Position numbers and translations under genes: made by a program
Source: Phanerodontia chrysosporium
Taxonomy: Eukaryota > Basidiomycota > Agaricomycetes > Polyporales > Phanerochaetaceae
Length of the DNA stretch: 64,000 nt
Assembly (NCBI GenBank): GCA_001910725.1
Contig: MJGA01000048.1
Coordinates: 62,001-126,000 of the forward strand
Reading direction: 5' to 3'
Notes under the pieces: model-generated
Seen by the model: the letters and a program-made list of their open reading frames with translations, nothing else
Databases searched by the model: none
Told to the model about the DNA's origin: nothing
Part shown: positions 22,064-33,575 of the stretch, one piece after another
Layout: each line of letters opens with the position of its first letter
Position numbering within the stretch: position 1 is the stretch's first letter

Positions 22064-22469
22064 ACACGAACGTCACGAGTTGCTATGTTTCCCCCTTGCA
22101 TTCTATGCCATTTCGTTGATCTTAGTAATCTTCGTTGGCTGCCGTTGTGGGGCTGCAGGGTGTCAGACAGCCGCAGCGGGTGTGCCACACTTTCCGCGGG
22201 ACCGGGTTCAACGGCACCGAAACTGAGCCCCGTCGACTCCAGGGACCCCAAGGGCTGGATGGTATCTAATCGCAGACTTGCCATATGCAGCGCTTATGTA
22301 ATGCCTTTGTGGCGCTTACGTCGATGCGGGATCGAAAGGGACTGCGTTTGCAACGCCTACGACAGTCCCACACGAACGATCCGTACGGCGACTCATCCGG
22401 GACTCCGATCGGATGGAAGACGGGTCGAGGAATCTCGCGCTCGTCCCCGAACATGTGTAACGCCGCGGC
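22064..22469. other. left flank of the tandem array
   Basis: Single-copy sequence between the truncated MFS gene and the first recognisable unit. Weak resemblance to the unit end begins near 22430; no gene or element recognised. Confidence 0.4.
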
Positions 22470-22995
22470 GCGGGAGGAAGAGTTCAAGTGCCCCTCTCTG
22501 TTTCCCCTTCTGCCATGTTTTCGCTTGCAACCCGCGGGTGCCATCTTCCACTTTCTGTGCGTATTTTTGACCTATCTACTCACGTGCTATCGCGTCGTTC
22601 ACAGCACGCTTTTGGCCGTTCGCGTTGCTCCAAAAGGGGTATACCGACCTTCGAGGCCTAGGTTAGGGACTCTGGTACATCATGCAAAGCCTATCGTCCA
22701 TCACCTCGGTCCGCATCAGGGCACGAGCGCGCATCAAACACGCTCACGTGCATAGCCACGCCCAGCATTACCCACGGCCTCATTGGCGCCGGAACCGAAG
22801 TCGAACCAAGCGACGTTCGTCCCTTTGTTCGCGCTTTGGAAACACCTGTTCGTCCTGGCGAACCTGACGACCCCTTTCCCCTCGACAGTGCTCTCGTCTC
22901 AAGCTACAACGGCCGCGCTGCTCCTGCTCCTGCTCCTGCTCCTCGTTCATGCTTGTGGTCTCGCTCTAGGCACTGTGCGGACGTCACTACCAGCG

Positions 22996-25636
22996 ATGCC
23001 ACGGTCTGAAGCGTCTGAATCCACGTACCCCGAGTCGACCCTCGGGCCTGCCAGCCCCATCTTTGGCACGGCGTCCTTCTCGACATTCACCGCCACTGCT
23101 CTCACCTCGTTATGGCCGGGCTCACGGAGAAGTGCGTGCTTCTCTCACTCGTGCAATAACATAACCTCATTTGCGATGTAGACCAGTCCGAGAGTTCGTC
23201 ATGCGTCAGCGACGGGGCCTCCGTCATCGAGAACGATCGTGTCGAGGCCAATACGCTCCGCGACAGCTCTTCTCAACTTACTACGTCCTCCCGCACATAT
23301 CGCCATCACACCTATTCACGAAGCTCTGGCAGCGTCACTGAACGTGAAACATACTCCTACCCATCGACCAGCACCCTCTCGAGCTCGTACCATGTCCGCT
23401 CATCGACCGATCCCTATGCCGCCACGTCTTCCCAGCCCTCGCAAAGCTTCACGAACAGCACCTCTACGCCGGTCAGCTCTGCGTCCCAGTCCCGAACCGT
23501 CTCCTCCCCGTCCTATGATCCGTCGCAGAGCACGTCCTCGCGCCACACCGCCTCTGCCGGCCACTATACCTCTACGCTCTCGTCTTCGCAACTACACTCC
23601 CACCCCACGACCAGCAGCAACACAGGCAGCGTCTCCCGGCGCACTGCCGGAGAACTCATCGCCTTGTACGAAGAACGTGCAGCAGGCCAACGCTCGTCGT
23701 CCCCCCTCCCCCTGCCCGCGTCCATCAACCAGGCCCTGCACTCCCGCACGCCGTCGCTCCCGAGCGAGCGCCCCGGCTCCCCGACGAAGGCCCCGACCGT
23801 GAGCACCGCGACGCTCGGCATGCCTGGCGCGCTCTCCAGGAGCATCCGCGGCCCGCCCTCGAGCGCCGACTCGCGCTCGCGGAGCGACGGCAAGTCCGAG
23901 ATCTCCGCCTGGAGCTTTGGCAGCGGCAGCGGCAGTGCGACGCAGACGCGCCAGACGCGCTCGCGCTCGCGCTCGCCGACGTCCCGCACGCGCTCGCCCA
24001 CCTCGCGCACACGCTCGCGCGGCAGCAGCCCGGGCAAGTCTGCAGTGTCCAGCTGGACGTACTCCAGCGGCGGTGTCGGCTCCGGCGGCGGCGGCATCCT
24101 CGGCGCGATCTCCGGGTTCGTCGGGTTGTCCGGTTCACGCACCACTTACTCGTCTTCTGCGCGGACGTCCTCGCCTTCCCGGACGTACACCAGGAGAACC
24201 ACCAGCAAGAGCCGCAGCACCAGTCGCAGTGGGCGCTCGCCCTTCAGCACTGCGCGCCGCGCGCGGAGCAGGAGCCCGTACGGCAGGACGACGGAGCGTG
24301 CGCGGAGCCGCTCGGTGCCTGCGAGCCCGCCGAGGCGACGGGCCGTCGAGAGCGAGTCCACGTCTGAGGAGGTCGACCTCGCAGCGATGGACCCCGGGCA
24401 CGATCAGGAGGTGCGTGTACGCTGCCAGCGTCTGACTCCGCGTTTCTGACGACAGCCCGGAATGCGGCCACACAGCCGGTCTACGAGGCCCCGATCTGGT
24501 ACTACAACGTCCACCGGCTCTCGGACTACACCTGGCAGCTCGGACACGCGCAGCTCTTCCCGCACATGCTCGTCGTGCGCTGGACGGAGCCGTCGGGCCT
24601 CATCGCCGAGGTGAAGCTCGATCTGCTCTCGTGCGTCGAGGTGCGCACCGTCCGGCCGAGTGGCATGGAGAGGGACGTGCGGGTCACGGTCGAGCGGGAC
24701 GACGGTCGCGTCGAGAACGTGCGCCTGATGACGTTCGAGCTCGGTTACAGCGACAGCCTGGAACGACTTGGCGCGGAGACGAGGGTCGAGATGGGTGCTT
24801 GGTTCGACGCCATCCAGTGAGTCTTCCACGCTGTGCATCTCACGCGCGTTCTCATTGTCCGCAGGACCGTGTTTACGGGGAACATGTCGCTCTCATCGGG
24901 CTCACATGCACACGAGCGTTCCGCCCCCGACGGCTACGAGGACGAGGCTCTATCTCCTGCCGACGACGCCGAGGAAGAGAACGCGTCCGACATCCAGATC
25001 GGCTCGCGTTCCACCATCTACATCTCCAGCAGCCCGCGCGCGCCGCCCCGGGCCCCGCTCGTGGAGGAGGTGGTGCAGCCGCGCAGCCTGACACCCCCGA
25101 TCGACGTCACCGTCAGCAGCTGGCGGGCGCGCAACCACCAGGCGCGCTCCGAGATCTCGACGCTGTACGAGCGCACCTCGCGCTCGTCTGCTACCTGTGC
25201 CAGCGCATCAACGCGCAGCGCGACAGGCTCGTGCAGGAGATGGAGGAGAAGGGCATCCGGCTCACGCCCGAGGAGATCCGCGAGCTCGGAGACCGCGCGC
25301 CCGACTTTCGCTACACGCTGTAGACACGAACGCTACGAATGTCATTTCAGGCTGGATAGACAAGTTGTCACATTTGGAAAGCAGATCGCGTCGACATACC
25401 GCTTGCGACGACGCGCGTCTGCTTACATAACGCCAGCGCGGCGAACTGCGAGGGCTCCGCGACGCTCGCTCGATCGTCACGACCTACAAACGACACTCTG
25501 CCAGCTGGGTTTTCAAGATATCCCGCCGGCATCGGCCCCCTCTTCGTCCCCGCCCAAGCCCTGTCGCTCGAAGCACACGCAGTGCGTTCCATGGCCGGCA
25601 TACAGCCCCCTTCAGCCTGCACCCGCGCTTGGGTGA
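22996..25636 (+). CDS. gene A, unit 1: Ser/Arg-rich PH-like protein fused to MFS-derived DNA
   Basis: Four exons (22996-23131, 23182-24410, 24476-24816, 24865-25636) join in phase to 825 residues. The start MPRSEASESTYPESTLGPAS is the first ATG in frame with exon 2. Residues about 46-455 are Ser/Thr/Arg-rich and probably disordered, including RSRSRSPTSRTRSPTSRT-type repeats and a helix GELIALYEERAAGQR. Exon 3 encodes a PH-like domain of about 115 residues (EAPVWYYNVHRLSDYTWQLG; EVKLDLLSCVEVRTVRPSGM; ending in an amphipathic helix EMGAWFDAIQTVFTGN). PH folds usually bind phosphoinositides or peptides; here this is inference from pattern only. After STLYERT (about residue 673) the frame enters DNA derived from an MFS 3' end, read in another frame, so the last 150 residues are unlikely to be ancestral. 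Nothing breaks this copy. Confidence 0.6.
25178..25323 (+). other. MFS transporter 3'-end fragment inside gene A (unit 1)
   Basis: In the frame other than that of gene A, this DNA reads LVCYLCQRINAQRDRLVQEM...GDRAPDFRYTL and a stop, the C-terminus of a DAL5-type MFS protein. Equivalent fragments are at about 38661-38807, 50730-50876 and 62773-62919. Differences from the MFS gene at 21919-22063 are mostly silent in the MFS frame (for example ATACGG/ATCCGC), so the donor was a functional relative. In units 2-4 a 12-base string TGTACGAGCGCA occurs on both sides of the junction. Confidence 0.75.
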
Positions 25637-26895
25637 GTGTTCAGACCCGTTCTATGTGTTTCCCATGGCTCACAGACCGCACTGGCTCGCGCAGCCGTGC
25701 CCTCTACCTTCAAACACGCCAGCGAATGGCCCCGCTCGGACGTCTATTTCCTTGGAGGGACCGTCAGCATGACCCTGTGCGGCAGTTGGGGGACGCACCC
25801 GTGAGTCGTCGTCTCCTCTCTGCCCGTCTTCGCTCTCGCTCATGTGTCAGCCACGCAAAGGCACCAGTACCGGCCTGCACGACGACGCCCGCGTCCATAC
25901 ATGCCCTACAGAAGCTCAAAACCCACATGCCCCGACCCCGTTCGCGGGAACGCGATATGTCGCGTCGCAGCAGAATAGACGCCCATCCTCCGACCTCGAC
26001 AACTCTCGCCGTAGCTCGGCCGCCGCTCCTCTCTTGCACGCTGCGATGGTGCGTGCATTTGCACAGAGTTGCTGGCTTTGCCAGCTGACGCCCTTGGCTG
26101 CGCCAGCCCTCTCCTGCCGTGCCCCGGGCTGTACTGCTGTTAGTGCTCGCAAGCACGGCTTTGAACACACAGGACGCACCTTCAGAACACCCGAGGCACC
26201 AGGAGACGTCACAGCCCCGGCCACCGGAACGCGATACGTCGTCTCGGCGCAAAATAGGCACCAGTCGCCGGAGGTCTCGCCGCTACACGACCCGCGCGGC
26301 TCTTCCGTCCATCGGCGATGCTGGCACGCCGTTTCGCGCAGCGTACGACGCCAAACGCGTCCCGCACACCGCCCTCGAGACGCCCCCAGTCGAGCCTCGC
26401 CCGGTCGCCGGACGGCGATACGTCGTGTCGGCGCGGACGCGCGGTGAAGACCGCCATTCGTGGACGCCAATGGGACACCCCGCAGCCGTCGCCTTGTGCG
26501 GCCGGTGGTGCCGCAGACGCCTCGTGCGGCGCCGGGCAGAGTCGACGCCGCGGACACGTCGGCCGCGGGAAGTCGATCCGTCGTCTCGAGACACGGCCCC
26601 TCGTCCTGGCACGCGGCGAGACCGCCTGTCTCCCCTGCTGGCGACACGCCTCGTCGGGCCAGGGAGGCCTCTGCGACGTCGGCGGAAGCAGCTGGCGCGA
26701 AGGGCAGGACGATGCCCGCGGTTGGGGCTTCCTGGGCGACAGCACGGGCCCGTCCACGGCAGACCCGTCGTGAAGGCTCGCCTGCTCGTTGGAGCGCGGG
26801 GACGTCGACCGGCGGCTGCGAGTCGACCCGGCGAACACACCTGCACCGCGACAACGACGGTCAGCCTCGGACGCGGACCTTGCACACCAGCAGTG
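25637..26895 (+). pseudogene. decayed coding region with RYVVS-type repeats, unit 1
   Basis: Splice-like junctions and short coding-like exons continue after gene A. One exon (25676-25800) reads EWPRSDVYFLGGTVSMTLCG. Motifs of the form GTRYVASQQNR, GTRYVVSAQNR, GRRYVVSAR and SRSVVSRHG recur over about 650 bp, but in two different frames, so at least one frameshift separates them. It may be the displaced C-terminal half of gene A, split off by the MFS fragment. No family recognised. Confidence 0.35.
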
Positions 26896-27967
26896 AGACT
26901 CACCAGGAACCCAGCCGCCGCCGCCGCCGCCTTTGCCCGTAGTCGTCCCTCGCCGTCGCCGTCTCCATCGCGTGGTGAGTGTTTTCACCGCCGCTACTGT
27001 CGCCGCCCCGTCGCTTACGCCCGTACGTCTCCCCGCAGTAGCATTCGCCATCTTCGCAAGGACTGTCTCGCCCGGGCGTCGGTGTCTCGCAGGGCGGCCG
27101 AGCCGCGAGGGCGCTGAGCAGGAGACGGCGCGCCGCGGCTCGACGGGGAGGCGGCGACCCCGGGAGCACGCCCGCACGCCGGGCGTACGTCGGATGGCGG
27201 GAGACGCGACGCGGACGGCCGCAGCGGGAGTGATGCCCCGCGCGAGCCGGGTGCGCGCGCGACGCGCCCGAGAGGAAGTGGTGTCCTCTCGGGCCTGCGT
27301 CCTAGTGGAACCGTGAGGAATGCGCGTGCGTTGCTGTCGTGCCCGCACTGAGACGAAAGGCCGCATGGTGGGCTCGCTGGGAGGTGGTCCATGGGTGCTC
27401 GGCGGGCGGCCACTTGCGGCGTGAGGCGGTCGGACATGAAGACGGCGTTCGCGGACTCGTGCCTGCGCGTCGCCGAGCGGTGCCCTTGTGTGCACGCGGG
27501 CGGTCTTCGGGTGCGAGAGAGGGTGGCAAAGGTGTCGGCGCCGTGGTAGGTAGACAAGAACATGGGTGTGAGCCTGAAGAGTGAGATGTCTGTAGTGAAG
27601 TAAGACCACGAGCAGTGAGAAAATGAGCAGCTAAGAGATGCACTTACTGAGGCCAGCATGGCTGGTGTGAATGAGAGTCTGAACCTGTGTGCACGAAAGG
27701 GAGGAGAACAGGGAGACAGCCTGCCCAGGACTGTCTCTCTGCTCTCCGAGGGCCTGGGCATCAGTAACACGATCAGAAAAAATTCACTGCAGTGCACTCG
27801 GGTGTCGTCAATCCCACGCTAAGGTCACCATCAGTCAAGATTTAGGCTCGCACTAGCAACGGCAGTTTCTCGTCCCGCTGCAATCCAGAATTCTGTCCGG
27901 ATCCGGGGTGAGTTTCATGCTCTCGCAGCAGTTTCCGGTCACCATCCGTCATTGAGAACTTGACAAT
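26896..27967. other. GC-rich region after the RYVVS remnant, unit 1, no gene supported
   Basis: Holds a GCC trinucleotide run (about 26911-26931) and long open frames on the minus strand that are explained by high GC and few stops. Their translations are Arg/Pro/Ala-rich, and their frames break between units. Equivalents: 40531-41588 and 52556-53637. Confidence 0.4.
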
Positions 27968-28014
27968 GAGAAATTATCTGGCCAAAGGGCATCCCTCTCG
28001 CCAGATGATTTCTC
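27968..28014. repeat. conserved stem-loop in AT-rich DNA, unit 1
   Basis: GAGAAATTATCTGGC (27968-27982) is mirrored by GCCAGATGATTTCTC (28000-28014), 14 of 15 pairs with one G-T mismatch, around a 17-base loop. It lies in the only AT-rich part of the unit, just before TTTTCCGCATTTTATTATTA, and is kept in units 2 and 3 while the loop varies. Confidence 0.7.
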
Positions 28015-29861
28015 TCTGCCAATTCCTCACAAATCTGATTTTCTGTACGCTTTTCCGCATTTTATTATTACCCCAAAAACTGTCTACCTAGGGGTACCTA
28101 TACATGTAACCTCGGAAAGCAGACTCTGTCTAGAGTATCACATTGTAGTCTTCAACCAGAATACGTCAAAATCTGCTGTGCCCATCGGAAAAGTTGCCGG
28201 CAACACCGCCTGCCGTTTGCGCACCCAATCCGGTGCCTCGGGAATGGTGCAGCAACAAGCATGCGGTAACGTCCGCCGTTACTCAGAGGCGCGGGGTCGG
28301 ACATGCCCTAGCGCACTGCCACTCACCGACGTGGATCTTTGCCGGCCAGCGCAGCGGCTGCATGTTTGTACCGACGTGCACTCGGCGCCGAGATCAGTGC
28401 CCCGTCTGTCGAGCCGGGATTAGCAGGAGGATGCCGGAGCGAGGTGTAGATCCGTGCGCACCAAGCCCGCCCTGAGCTCCGGTCGCCGCTTGGGCAGAAC
28501 ACACTCGCGCGGTGACCGGTTGAGGTAGGCTCGCGACTGACAGGTCCGCGCCGCATCAACGGCTCTCTGAAGCTGCCCACCCTGGATCCATGATATCCTG
28601 CACCGAGATTGAGCATGCTGACGTGAGATCTGCGGCTCAGCAGACGTACAAACGATTAGGAGGCTGTCAAGGACGTGATTTGCAAGCCTGTCCTCAGTGT
28701 GATGGGACAGACAGAGGCAGCTGTCTCGCAGGCATGTCAACCAGTAGCACATGCAGAGCGATTCAAGAGCTGTACCTGCCATAATCAGGAAGGTATTCGG
28801 GCACAAATCGAGCACATCAGAGCCAGATGCCCACGTCCGAGTGACTTGAACTCGGAATACATTGCGGTCGCTCGCCGTCTGCAGGCCCTGATCGCAGCTG
28901 ATCACCATTCTCGCTACACTCAGGAGTGGTAGCATACGACGACATTCTTGCCACTTTTCGTGGCTCTCCAGCATGCGTGGTCCAAATATTGCGTCGCGGC
29001 CGTGGAGGTCGAGAGCGAGAACATGATGGGCGCTTTGCCGCCAGAAATGGGAAGACGCCACAAAGCTTCCGGCGCTGCCGCCTGCTTTGCGCTCGTCCAC
29101 CACTTCTGCCTCGCGCTGACCAATGTCAGCCACGCAAAAGGGTATGCAAAACCATTCCTCACGCCAGCAAGGTACTCAAAACCGTCAAAAGTCGTTGTAC
29201 GGCACGCGCGTTTCGGCGAAAATGCGTAGAAAACGCGCAGGCTCCGTTCAGAGCCTCGGCGAGGACTCGACGGGCTAGCGCAACGGAGATGGCAGAGGTG
29301 CGTGAGACAGCCATCAGACGGTGTCATGACGCCAAGACCCTGCAAACTAATTCCTCAGATTCGCTCCCGAACGCGGATTCCTGCGGAACCGCGGCGTTCA
29401 TGCTACATGGTGGCGCTGTGATCTGGCACACCCAGTTAAAGACCAGTGGTACGTCAACTTGCTGTCTCGCCTGGCTGACGTGCTATGTAGACGCTGAATG
29501 ACTGCTCTTTTGCTGCTTAGATGGCCCAGCTCTGACACAGGACGCAGGAATCGCGTCAAAACGCGTGCCGGCACATCCTCTCCTCCTCCCTCGTTACAAC
29601 ACTCACCGCGAGCCCCGGACAGCCGGACGGGTAACCAAGAGCGCCCATCAGGCAGCGCCACCATCTTTTCGGCACCCCTGACATCGCGTCGTCGCACGCC
29701 GAGCGTGTTACGCGGTGGACTAGGACGAAAGGGACACGGGCAAGGCCGCTTCCGTTTCGTGCTTGTCCACCGAGGGACCGTTCGCGCGTTGCCCGGCACT
29801 GGCAGGACACCGGGAAGGGGGGCGAGTGACAGTTCTGGGGTGTGCCCGGCCCTGCTGCGTG
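28015..29861. other. unit 1 segment between stem-loop and promoter, no intact gene
   Basis: AT-rich to about 28170, then moderate GC. At 28356-28430 the plus strand reads TRRRDQCPVCRAGISRR, resembling the last part of a RING finger but without the preceding metal ligands. Frames further on (for example 28948-29229, ending HARFGENA) are kept in all units but show no family. Equivalents: 41636-43445 and 53685-55535. Confidence 0.4.
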
Positions 29862-29868
29862 TATAAAA
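29862..29868 (+). promoter_or_regulatory. TATA box, unit 1
   Basis: TATAAAA in GCGTGTATAAAAGG, followed after about 60 bp by a CTCCCTCC-type pyrimidine tract and an ATG at 29982. This is the arrangement of a strong fungal core promoter, with TATA to ATG about 120 bp. Confidence 0.6.
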
Positions 29869-29981
29869 GGTGAGCAATCCGGGCTGGTCTCTTCATCCCG
29901 CTGTCCGCTTCTCACCCTCTCTAGACTCCCTCCCTCCCTCTCTCCCTCCCTCTGGCTCATAATCTGCCCTCTCTCGTCCTC

Positions 29982-32900
29982 ATGCTCGACGCCTTCCAAG
30001 GCCGTCCTTTCGATGCTTCTCTCGTCCTCACCGTCGCCGTCGCCGTTGACCTTTCGGCCCTCAAGGGGTACATTAGCGGAAGGACTAGCCGGTATGTCCG
30101 ACCTCCTCTCACCTATCGAAATGTATTCATCACTGTAGGTGTTCAAGTCGTTGAAGCACGCAATAGCTTGCTTACGATGCTCTCAGAAAAGGTAATGTAC
30201 ATGTTATCCACAGTTGTATAGCCTCGGCGATGCTTACTGACCGCACTGTAAGGCCAGGCACCAGGAATGCGACCCACCTGCGGCACATCAGGGAGTCGAC
30301 AGCGACCACAGCCAGCCGACACCCTCACGCGCGCCGCTGGCTGTCCGCGAGCACACTGACCGAGTACCCGGCCGTCGGCTCCATGCGGCGGTTCTCGTTC
30401 CCGATCGTAAGTACTCGGGTGCTCTGCTGCAACGTCAAACATGATTTCTGACCCCACCGCAGATCTGCAACGGTGTATCTGGAAATCTGCCCGACCACTT
30501 CCCGCGGCGTTGGATATTAATATTGACCGCCGGGAGTGTCATCTGTATGGCCGCTGTTCGGCGTTGCTGCAAACTGTACAAACAGTCAGTTCTAAGCCCT
30601 TAGTTCCCGCCACTTCACCTATTAAACGAAGTCTTACTTTCCTCTCTAGCCAGCCCACTCGACTAATGCTGTCGTTCACCGATAAGCGGACGCCGTCTCA
30701 CCAATGACGTCCGAATCAAGGTGTACAGACTCTTGTAAGTGCGTATCTATGTTCGTCTTATCATTTATTCATAGACTGACTCCCGTAGGGCTCACTGCCG
30801 AAAGGAAATGTCGGCGTGCCCGACCTCCTCTCACCTATCGAAATGTATACGTTCGCGTAAGTGTTCAAGTCATTGTAACACGCCATAGCTCGCTAATGTC
30901 GGTCTCACAAAGCTAGATGGCTGACACCCACGCTCGATCGGAACGGTAAGTGTGCGATTATACGGGGTACTTCGTATATTAACTGAAACTCATCGCTACG
31001 ACAGATTACTCGACTTGGCCGAGCGGCCCTGACATCGGTACCTTTGCGACAGACTCCTTAATGTACGTCTCCCGCCGCCATCTTCATGGTCTGTCGTACT
31101 GACATCGCCTCGGACTAGGTGCGGCCGAGCGAGACACCCTCCTCGTTCGCCGTCGTCGCTGCGAGTGGAGGAATAACGGCGCCACGGACTCGCCCGTGGC
31201 CTTTGCACGTCCTCATCGCGAATTCGGGACCCTGCGCGGTGAGCTCCGAGTCACCGGCTGGCCTTTCGTACGCACTTGCTAAAGGCAGGTCTCCAAGGCT
31301 CGCCGCTGCTCGGGGACGCGCCGACATTGAAATTTGCTGCAGCGCGGACAATACCGGCGTGCGGAGGCGTTATCGCTCTTCGGCAGTCTCGAGGTATGCG
31401 ATTACTCGCTAGCGGCGTGTCTGCACCGTACTCAGTGCTTCGCCTGACACGCAGGCCATGTCGGACGAGTAGCCGTCCGGTGCTTTCGCGTGCCACGATC
31501 GCGCCAGCTCGCGAGACTCACTGACCCGAAATCCACCGCGACGTTTGCGTTCTTGACGATCTGTCCGCTGTGTCGGTCCTCGCGATCCGAGCCGCGCTGT
31601 CCGGGACACTTTCGGTGGTACGGCTGGACGCCGGGGAGTGGTCGCTGCCGGGTCTTCACAAGCGATTGTTATCGGCAGCTCGCGCTCAGTCACCAACGAT
31701 CCAAATAAACTAGTAGTGTCATTGCATGACTAGTAGTAGTACATCTGCACTGGGCTCTGTAAGCCTCGCTCACATCGTAGTAACGCGTCCATTAAGGAGC
31801 CGCACCTTTTATTTGTCCCTCTCTCTCTGCTTCGCAAGGTGCCACGCGGCGTACTCGCCCTTGTCCCACCCCTGCGCTGACCCTAACCTGACAGCTTCCG
31901 TCGACCCTCTCACTCGGCGACGCTGGGCGAGATTGCCGTCGATCCACCGGCGTCGTCAGCTTGTGTGCATCTCGTCAAAGCCGGCCCGCTGTCGTCCGAC
32001 CATGCAGACCCGCGTCCGTCGTTGTCCCCGTCGCCGCCTCAGGCAGGCTAGCCTCCCGCAAAGGTGCGTCTGGCTTACCGCTAGACTTTGTCGATGCCGT
32101 GCCTAACGCTCGCGTTCAGGCCGATTCCCAAGGCGCCGCCTGTCCTCCTTCGCGGTGAGAGTCCATTCGGACGGCGGCCTTGTCCACCAACCCGACCGAA
32201 ACCGGAGCTCTCCGCCACGCCCGCGCCGCCGACTGTCGAGTACGGGTGTCGGCTTGACCTGAACGTCCAGAGGTACGTCTGTGCCCTCGTCGCCCTCGCC
32301 GTGCACCGCTGTAACGTCTAACAAGCCTCTTCACAGGGCCTGCTCTTCTCCGGGCTGTCCTACGCTCCTCGCCCGAGTATCCCGACCGGTCCTCGCCGCG
32401 GCCTTGTTGACGGCGACTGGACGTCGCGATCCGTCGTCCTCATCGTGAAGCTGTTTCGTGTAAGTGCTTTTCCGGTCCATCCGTATGGACGTGCTGCTGA
32501 CGTTCTCGGCCGCTCACCAGTCTACCACGAGGCCGGTCGATGGCGATCGTCCAGCAAAATCGGGTCGGTGAGTCTCCCTTGTCTGCTCGCAGAAGATGCC
32601 CGGCAATGAGTTTTATTGATGAACTATTTTACAGCAGTTACGACGCCTGCCTAGAGGAAGCTGTCAGCCCATGAAGCCCGGTAACACTCACTGCCAGACT
32701 CACCGACGCCTTTTCGCACTCGTGCGTACCATCTTCCCCCTTGCTCCCTCTCCGTCCGCAGATGCACTTTGCTAACGGCATCCCCTTGGCAGCATCCTCG
32801 CGGCGCTTTCGCCACCAGTCACCGAGAGCGGCAGGCCCTCGTTGCCGTGCGATGCCTCACGTTCGATGTATGGTGTACGACGTCGGCCGGGCAGCCTGTC

Positions 32901-33575
32901 CCGCGTTCGACCCGCCAAGGGTGCGAGCCGTCGGGTTCTCGCGCGTCGCTGCGAGGTACGTCGCCCACGGCCCTTGTGTGCCGTCGTGGCTCGATCACGA
33001 GCCCAGAAGGCCGTAGCCTACGCTGCAGCCTCCTCGTCGCAAGACGCAGAGCGCTGAGTCGCAGTCCTCGCCGTCCGGAACGCCTATCGCCAACCCGCCG
33101 CGGAGGGACCAGTGCGCGGGCAGGCGTGTTTGGCGTGCTGGCGCACTTGCAGTCGTATGCCGCAGCTCCCTGGCGGCATGTTCTCGAGCGCCGCGCCGCG
33201 TCTTTGACCGTCCGGAGTGCCTCTCGTTCATGCAGGAAAGAGTGCGTGATGAGCACTCGAACGCATTCCGTGCCTCGCTGACCGTGCACGAATCTAGCCC
33301 CTGTCGTGCACCGACGGCATGCACGGTGTTTTCGCGCTTGCTGGCCCGTCCAATGACGTCTCGCTTCTGCTGCCGGTGTGCCGGACCAAGGCTACAAACG
33401 CGAGCGGCGCCGCCATCCGCACGAACGGCGTAAATGGCCGCAGTTCGTGCCTCCCGCGAGTAGACGGCAAGCTGCGGCGGCAACGCGCGTCCGCGATGGG
33501 CCCAGGCAGCGCGGGGGCTGGTGGCAATTTTGAGCAGGCTGGGAGCCGCCGCATCAGGAAAAATCTCCCGACCTA
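29982..33575 (+). pseudogene. intron-rich gene-like region (B), unit 1, unidentified
   Basis: Begins at the ATG after the TATA box (MLDAFQGRPFDASLVLTVAV). Many GTAAGT/GTACGT...CAG pairs 45-65 bp apart follow. Candidate exons read, for example, SSFAVVAASGGITAPRTRPW, AGLQGSPLLGDAPTLKFAAA, DDLSAVSVLAIRAALSGTLS and FSGLSYAPRPSIPTG. I could not join all exons in one frame. In unit 1 the segment YDACLEEAV is followed by CCATGA where unit 2 has CGATGC, creating a stop. The last part (33319-33576) is open and reads MHGVFALAGPSNDVSLLLPV. The splice-like signals suggest a former gene; present function is doubtful and the family is not recognised. Confidence 0.35.

Noticed and set aside
26209..27609. 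466-codon open frame on the minus strand, with counterparts at 39981-41459 and 52053-53279
   Set aside because: Arg/Pro/Ala/Thr-rich composition, high GC and few stop codons explain it. The frames start and end at different places in the three units, and they overlap the RYVVS coding remnant on the other strand.
29842..30138. 99-codon frame (CIKGEQSGLVSSSRC...) across the promoter of region B
   Set aside because: It starts at a GTG upstream of the TATA box and reads through the TATA box and pyrimidine tract. Serine/proline content comes from CTCCCTCC repeats.
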